A stretch of 64,000 nt of DNA from Straminergon stramineum (taxonomy: Eukaryota > Streptophyta > Bryopsida > Hypnales > Calliergonaceae): contig OY987265.1 in NCBI GenBank assembly GCA_963920665.1, positions 5,957,001 through 6,021,000 on the forward strand. Reading direction: 5' to 3'. Shown here piece by piece: positions 57,879 through 64,000 of this stretch (positions within the stretch are counted from its first letter, which is position 1; the number at the start of each line of letters is the position of its first letter). The notes beneath the pieces are model-generated. The model was not told where the DNA came from. It did not search any database and saw only the letters and a program-made list of their open reading frames with translations. Made by a program: the position numbers and the translations under genes.

Positions 57879-59555
57879 ATGCCGCAGCTTAGGAGAAGTA
57901 GAGGCGGACAGGCCAGCTCCAATATACCACCAGTGGAGGTGAAGCTCTAGAAGGTAGTTCCGGTCGTTCCCTCCACCGAACCAGCCAAGTCCCAACTCAT
58001 GGAAGATTTAGTTTCCATGGGTTGCCTAGGGTTTGTGGGTAAACCCTAGGGCTTCAAAGAAAAGTCCATAGTCAAAGAACTCTTGGGCAAGTTGTCCAAT
58101 GAGTTTGACAACACTCCGAGAGTCGTTCCACATCTATGGATAGAAGACATGTGGAGAACAGCCTATAGTTTCCGCGTAGGAGGGCTAGGAATGGCAAGCC
58201 GAAAGGATGAGTTCTGCCACGGAAAGTTCGGGGGAGCAGTCAACCCGAAAGACGGATACGCGGTGGATGACTGCATCGATGAGCGGCAGCGCCGGCTGCT
58301 GAAGTTCTTAGTTCCAGTCCTTCATCTGAAAAAACCAACGAGGGTGACTATCTCCCTCACCAACACTATTTTCGGCTCTCTGAGAGGAGACCGGAAAGTT
58401 GACTGGGCTCGGATCATTTCCGAGCTAGTCACCCAACTCGTAGGAAGAGTGGGGAAGAGTAGGGCCACTCCGATGTGCCCCTATCTCATGCACCTCTATC
58501 ATTCGCACTAGCTCTTGAGCGCAGCAGAGGAGAAGAGGTGGACGGCTTAGGAAACTCTCCTGAAATACAGAGAATCGGAAACGGATGAGGAGATGGAATC
58601 CGGTTCCGATCCCGAGGAGAATAGTGAGTTAGAGGAAGAGGAGGCGCCAATGCCAACCATCAAACGGCAGAAGATGACCTCTCCCAACAAGAGGGGCACG
58701 CCGCCCACTCGCGACACCCCAGTCCCACAGGAGAAGTCGGAGGTCGAGAAGACGGTGTCAGAAGAATCGGATCCCGAAGATCCGTTCCGATCACTCGTAA
58801 AAACCTTATGCGACATACGAGCGGATTGGGAGATGAAAAGGAAGGTGCTGATAGCAATCGGGAGGATGGTGGGAGCAGCACCCGACCGAGAGCTACCGGA
58901 AAAGGTGTCGGCCTGTATTTCTGATCCGGTCGAGTCGCGGAAGCAGGAAGCAGAGATTCGCCGGTTACAAGAAGAGGTGGATCGGATGAAGACGAAGATC
59001 CTGGTGCACAAGGAGAACTTCGCAGCCACCAAGTCTATTGCAGAGGATGCTCGGCAGATGATGGAGCAAGTGAAGGCCACATTCAGGGAGACCGGAACGG
59101 CCCTCACCAAAGCAAAGTTGTTTGATGAGCGGGTGTACGAGGAGAAGAAGCTATTCGGTTCCCGAATGGTGAGGATCCTCAACGACTTTGCCGAGCAGGT
59201 AGAAGCGGCAATGAAGGAGGCACACAAGGCAGCGAACCGGATGGAGGAGAGTACCCGAATATTGTCGGGAGCAACTTGCTCTCACAGTATTCGACTCTCG
59301 AATATCTCCCTCTCGGATTCGTTCCCGGAAGTGACAGTAGGAGAGGGGAAGGATACGACCCCCAAGTCCAAGAGAACGACCCAAGCCGGCACGCCTAGAA
59401 CCGCCATCGACTTGGATACACTACCCGCGTCCACAGAAGGCAATCCGGTTCCTTGATCTCAGGAGATCGAGAGGAGTCGAAACCTAAACGAGGTTTTTGA
59501 GCTGATGGACCCGGGAGCGGACAGCGCGACCATCGGATCGCGAATAGGGACTTAG
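57879..59555 (+). pseudogene. L5 gag-like/coiled-coil protein (degraded)
   Basis: Start ATG 57879 (MPQLRRSRGG, codon 3 CAG intact, unlike L2/L3) and final stop TAG 59553-59555 lie in one frame of 559 codons. Premature stops: TAG near 57947, TAG at the Trp position near 58046, TAG near 58509, TAG near 58547, and TGA at 59454. Domain order is as in L2. Differences from L2/L3 throughout show that L5 is an older, independent copy. Confidence 0.7.
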
Positions 59556-60733
59556 GATGTACAGAGTAGGTAGAGTAGGAACGGATACGGAAACTGTTCT
59601 GATCCAGTTGGAAGTAGGTAGGATCAGAAAGTTCGACCGAGATGGCGGGGAAACTTTCGCCAGTTTTCCCGCCCATTTGTAACTTTTTGAAATGTATGTA
59701 GTCAGCGCCCACGAGGGATGTTGGGAGTCTTTTTTTTTGCAATTTTTGTTGTACCTTTGTATGCGCTCTATTTTTGTGTGTGTCCCCCAAGCTTGGCAGG
59801 TTTTGCATGATGCGGAGTTAGGAAGGCGTAAGGTAGAGTTGTGATTAGATTTCTCCCCTTGGTGCGATAGTTTTCGATCCTTAGTGTGTGGGCAGGTTGT
59901 GTAAGTGTTGAGAATGTATTTCAGTGCCTCAGCAAAATCTAGGGTTTTGAAGTTCCGGGTGAGATAGCCGCTATTAGGCTAGGCGGATAGGGAGGGTATC
60001 CTTAGTCGTGCTAGAACTCTTGGACGGGTAGTCTGGTTGAGTGTCCGATCTTCTGAGAGGTCTCACCACCTTAGTCGGTAAATGGAATGATCCTAGTTAC
60101 TGTTGGAACGGACGACTATACTTGCAACCACCTAGCTTCGCACGGGTAGGAGTTGGCATTGAGGTCGTTGTAGTAAGAACGGATCGTACGGGGGATCTTT
60201 GTGTGACCTGCATTCCGGATTGCTGTCGGGAGTGTTGTGGGGGATCAAACCGGATTCGAGTTAGTTAGAAAAGGAAGGGAGAGAACAATGGGTCTTCAAC
60301 TACTATAATCCGCAGAAGGAGTGGTGGGCCTACCACTCAGACACCTAAGCGGCGAACCCTCTGATGGTCCAACAGAGGCAAAACTAAACCGGAAAAGTTT
60401 TGAGGAGATACGGGAACCAGTCGGAGCGGATTAGTTCAGTGTAGTGCCAGGACCGGAATTGTTTAGGTCCTGAAGATTGGGAGAAGTGAATTAACCTAAG
60501 GATTGAAAGATCGGATGGGAAGTAATCCAGTCCTGATCCTCTTGGTGGTTGGTTGTTTCCAGTTTTAGATCTAGGACCGGAAAGGAAGTTTTAGAGGGTG
60601 AGAGCGCTTACTCGCCCAAATCAAGTAAATACTTCATAGAATCTCGTGGGTTCGATCTTTAGAGTCACTTCGTTATGCTCTAGAGTGATTTTTGTGAGCA
60701 TAATAGGGAATTTACTTATCCTATGTTGCGACA

Positions 60734-61652
60734 GCAACCTCAAACCTCAAACCCTAAACATGTCATAACGGCATTTGAAAGTGACTACGACACCTCCAAG
60801 TGGCACATTGCTAGGATCAACCACAAGTCCAATGCAAAATGCCACGCTCAACAATGGACCACCAACATCAGGTGCGCCTCCAAAATCGCAAGGGGAAGGA
60901 AGGGAACATCGACTCCAACCTATCGGGGCTGAAAAGAAGATTATAGGAGCAAGCGGGAGGTGGTGGTTGACTTCTGGTTCTGTTGGAATGACATTGAACA
61001 ATGTTTAAAAGGTACAAAAAGAAAGTGGGTCATTAATTGGCTTGAGGTACTAGAAGTGTGGCCCATTCTTAGTGGGACCAACCTCAATAGGGAGGAGACT
61101 CTGTTGCTACAACATGCATGCTTCTACCTTCAAGAAAGGCCGACATTGTCCCCACGGCGACTCTTCACCATATCAAAGGTTTTCCAAACTGTCTTGTATG
61201 ACCAACCAACACCCAAGAATCCGGATGCATATCCAACGGTTAGGAACAACCGAACCATTCGGTTGATAGCCAACGCACCAACTATCGAACAACGGAACAA
61301 GTGGGAAAGTGCAGCAAATGTTAGAGGACAAATAGTGGGAGTCACCTCGCTCCCCTTCCTAGGCCTTGGTGCAATAATGGTGCTTGAGACAGGGACAAAC
61401 ACTAACAAAAACATCTATTGAATTACAGTGGGTATGTTCCCCACGTGCACATGTCCAGACTTCATGAATATGGTTATTTCAACTATTGGAGGTCGACAGC
61501 AATACGTGAATCGCAAACACCTATACTACTTGTATTGGTACTTCTACAAGATGGACATCCATGAAGACAAATTCATTCATGCATCTAGTTATAGCTTCAA
61601 TAAACTAAAGGTACTCTTAGTTCGAGCAGGAATCATTACAGGTCCAAAATAG
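60734..61652 (+). pseudogene. G2 transposase, end of exon 2 (with SWIM finger)
   Basis: The frame from QPQTSNPKHVITAFESD to the SWIM finger CTCPDFMNMVIS...VNRKHLYYL (the third ligand Cys is Arg here) and KLKVLLV. The usual TGA stop is CGA, so the frame runs on to TAG 61650-61652. A TGA at about 61419 is shared in position with G3 (52033), where G1 has CAA, consistent with an ancestral CGA. Confidence 0.75.
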
Positions 61653-62640
61653 GCAACCCTACATTTATCCGTGTACTTCAATTACATAGTATTCATTCAC
61701 ATATATTGCGATTGAAATGATTTGCAGTATACTAAGGGAAAATGTTAATGCATTCATGAAATATAGAAGCATGTTTTATAAGTGAAGTGCTTTGTTGCCA
61801 ATTCATGGAAATGACTATATTTCCAAGTATTTTTCCTAGTTTCAAAACATCTTCATAGTCTTTTTACTTCCAATGTGTTGCCATTCATTTTCCCATTTTT
61901 TTAATTTCTATTTTTATTTTGTTTCTTTGTCCCCAGTTTGCTTTTCCCCATTTTTTTCCTTTTTCCATTTTCTTGGCTTTATCCATTTTCTTATCTTTCT
62001 CCCATTTCTCCCTTCTTTCCCTATTTTTTCCCTTTCCTCATTCTTTGGATTCCTCGGTTTTTTTCTTTTCACATTTCGTTTATCTTCTCCATTCCCTACA
62101 ATTTGGGGGAGGATGTCAACATTTTGGCACTTCTTACAATTATGAAGAGAAATGAATTTTATAATTCTAAATTATGTAAACCACCAAAACTTAAGATTCG
62201 AGTCAAATGCAGACCCTAAATCCACCATGGTTTGTACTCATCATTTCACATAAACCTAGAGGTTTTCTACTCACCCTATACATATGCACTTATACAAACT
62301 CACATGAAAAATCCCAATTGTTCTAGGATATTCAGACACCAAACCCTATGTATTCAAATTAGGCAGTGAAAACAACACAACTAAATTGTGTCCAAATGGC
62401 ATCTATCTATAATACTGAAATCCTCTCGCATATTTCCCATTGTAATCATTGAACTAAGTGCTTCACCTTCTAATAAAATTTAACAATCTTTTCCCATAGT
62501 AATAAGCAATTTCAGAGAAATAAAAAATAACTCATTTCAAAGTCCACAGTTTTAGGGGACATAGTCATAGGTCACAATATTCACTAAAAATAGGAAATTT
62601 TTGTCTATTTTGGAAGAAAAAATGAACAAAAAAAAATTGG
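61653..62640. other. G2 3' flank with pyrimidine tract
   Basis: It follows G1 21133-22210 closely (same CATTCATGAAATATAGAAGC, pyrimidine tract at 61880-62095, CCACAGTTTTAGGGGACAT), then is cut at 62640 by L6 before the terminal repeats. Confidence 0.6.
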
Positions 62641-64000
62641 TGTCCCAACACAAAGCAAGTAAATTCCTTATTATACTCTCAAAAATTATTCTAGAGCATA
62701 ACTAAGTGACTCTAAAGATCGAACCTACAAGATTCTATGAAGTATTTAACTTTATTAAGCGAGTAAGCCTTATTAACCTCTAAACCTTTCTTTCCGGTCC
62801 TAGATCTGTAACCGGAAACAACCAACCACCAAATATTCTTGGATTGGATTACTTCCGTCTCGGTTCCCTAAATCTCCAGTTGGGCCAATTTAACCCAATC
62901 CCAAGACCGCACTACTTCCGGTCCTTATACCCCTCTGGATCAATCCATTTGGGATTGTCCATATGTCTCCTCACTCCTATTCTAGTTTAGTTTTGCCTTT
63001 GTTAGACCATCAGAGGGGGCGCCACTTGATTTTGTGAGTGGTAGGCCCATCACTCCTTCCATGGATTATAGTGGCCAAAGGTCCACTGTCCTATGTCCTC
63101 CTCTCCTAAACTAACTCGGATCCGGTTTAATCCCTCACAACAACCCGAACAGCAATCCGGTTTACAAGTCACATAGAGCCCCCCTGTACGATCCTTTCTT
63201 ACTACAACAACCTTCATGCCAATTCCTATCCGTGCTAAGCTAGGTGGTCACAAGTATACTCGTGCGTTCCAGCATTTACTAAAGCTATTCCGTTTACCAA
63301 CTAAGGTGGTGAGACCTCTCAAAAGATCGAACACTCAACTGGATTCCCTACCCAAAAGTTCTAGCGTGACTAAGGATACCCTCCCTATCCGCCTAGCCTA
63401 ACAACGGCTTTCTCATCCAGAACTTGAAACTCTAGATCTACTCAGGCATTGAAGTTCACTCCCAACACTTCCACAACCTGCTCACGTACACTAAGGATCG
63501 AAAACTTGCACACCAAAAGGAGAGATCAAGTCACAAATCAATCCTACTCCTTCCTAACTCCACATCATGCAAACTTGCCAAGCTTGGGAGATATACACAC
63601 AACACAAGAGCGCATACGAAGGTACAAGAATTTGCAAAAAGAAAACACTCCCAGTATCCTTCGCAGGGACTGACTTAAATACAATTAAAAAGTACAAGTG
63701 GGCGAAAATGCTTGCAAAAGTTCCGTCGCGACTTAGGCCAGACTTTTCGGTCCTACCTACTCCTAACCGGATCGGAACAGGATCCGAATCCGTTCCTAAA
63801 ATTCCTACTATTTACACACTAAGTACCCACCCGAGATTTGATGGTGGCACTATCCGCTCCTAACTCCATTCGCTCGAAAATCTCGTTCAAGTTTTGATTC
63901 CGCTCCCCCTCTTGAGGATTTGGAACCTGGTAGCCTTTTGTGGATTCGAGGGTTGAGTAAGTCGATGGCGGTTCCGGGCGTACCGGCTTGATTTGCCCTA
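62641..64000 (-). mobile_element. L6: 3' part of a TGTC-family element, running off the window
   Basis: The minus strand 3' end TGTTGGGACA is at 62641, followed inward by the family 3' noncoding region and, beyond the stop codon at 63819-63821, the C-terminal coding part (64000-63819). It is the most diverged copy seen. The left flank is ATTGG; the other end is outside the window. Confidence 0.7.

Larger units (their letters stand above)
57349..60733 (+). mobile_element. L5: 3.4-kb TGTC-family element with unmatched flanks
   Basis: It starts TATCACAACGTGC and ends TGTTGCGACA. The left flank TTCAC is M2 sequence; the right flank GCAAC is transposase exon 2 sequence. The flanks differ, and both M2 and the transposase lack sequence, so L5 is best read as a recombinant of two direct copies after deletion of what lay between. 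Confidence 0.75.

Noticed and set aside
60734..62640. A second inversion between L5 (+) and L6 (-)
   Set aside because: The enclosed transposase part keeps the plus orientation of the rest of G2, so deletion fits and inversion does not.
1..64000. tRNA or rRNA genes
   Set aside because: No recognisable tRNA box A/B pairs with cloverleaf or rRNA-like segments were seen by eye; a covariance search could not be run.

Overview
The window looks like a gene-poor, transposon-packed stretch of a land-plant nuclear genome. Evidence: spliceosomal introns with GT..AG borders, TATA-type promoters, LTR-like elements ending TGTC...GACA with 5-bp target-site duplications (TSDs), and MULE-like transposases with SWIM zinc fingers. 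The species cannot be named from sequence alone; a large-genome non-seed plant is only a guess. I see no housekeeping gene, rRNA or tRNA. Almost everything is explained by nested mobile elements.

The main content is three copies (G1, G2, G3) of a giant DNA transposon of about 14-22 kb. G3 (31283-53566) has both ends: inverted termini beginning (C)AGGGTTGCTAGC and an 8-bp TSD AGTGGAAC. It carries, from the left end: a roughly 1,100-aa multi-exon DNA-methyltransferase-like gene (minus strand), a small acidic gene ending in a SUMO-interacting-type motif (minus), a small basic gene (minus) and a two-exon MULE-like transposase (plus). G1 has the same termini, an 8-bp TSD (CTTGGTTG) and the same four genes in the same relative order. 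A later inversion split G1 into 4833-14710 and 18305-22322. G2 is older; only its transposase half lies in the window (25575-62640), cut up by later insertions that include all of G3. The methyltransferase protein joins a ParB-like DGNHR..A motif, a helical region, and a beta-class (CcrM-order) methyltransferase domain whose motif IV reads DCPE instead of DPPY. This transposon with cargo is the most novel content of the window.

The second layer is a set of about 3.4-kb elements (L1-L6; related family M1-M2) starting TGTC/TRTYAC and ending GACA, with 5-bp TSDs. Each has a TATA box and one gag-like/coiled-coil ORF but no visible terminal direct repeats. They could be ORF-bearing solo LTRs or an unclassified non-autonomous element. 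L2 (1444-4827, +) and L3 (14919-18304, -) are inverted copies whose TSDs are swapped, direct evidence that the 10-kb segment between them was inverted by recombination. L5 has mismatched flanks, the mark of a deletion between two direct copies.

Layout: 1-1443 L1 3' part; 1444-4827 L2; 4833-14710 G1 first part (inverted); 14711-14918 L1 piece; 14919-18304 L3; 18305-22322 G1 second part; 22323-24150 L1 5' part with a 1.1-kb solo LTR; 24151-25574 L4; 25575-62640 G2, holding M1 (26476-29965), G3 (31283-53566, itself holding a 3.6-kb hAT-like element and a 0.67-kb foldback element), S2 (54533-56096), M2 (56216-57348) and L5 (57349-60733); 62641-64000 L6.

Most reading frames are broken, and most premature stops look like C-to-T or G-to-A changes of CAG, CAA, CGA or TGG codons, as expected for methylated, silenced repeats. 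Element names (G, L, M, S) are mine.
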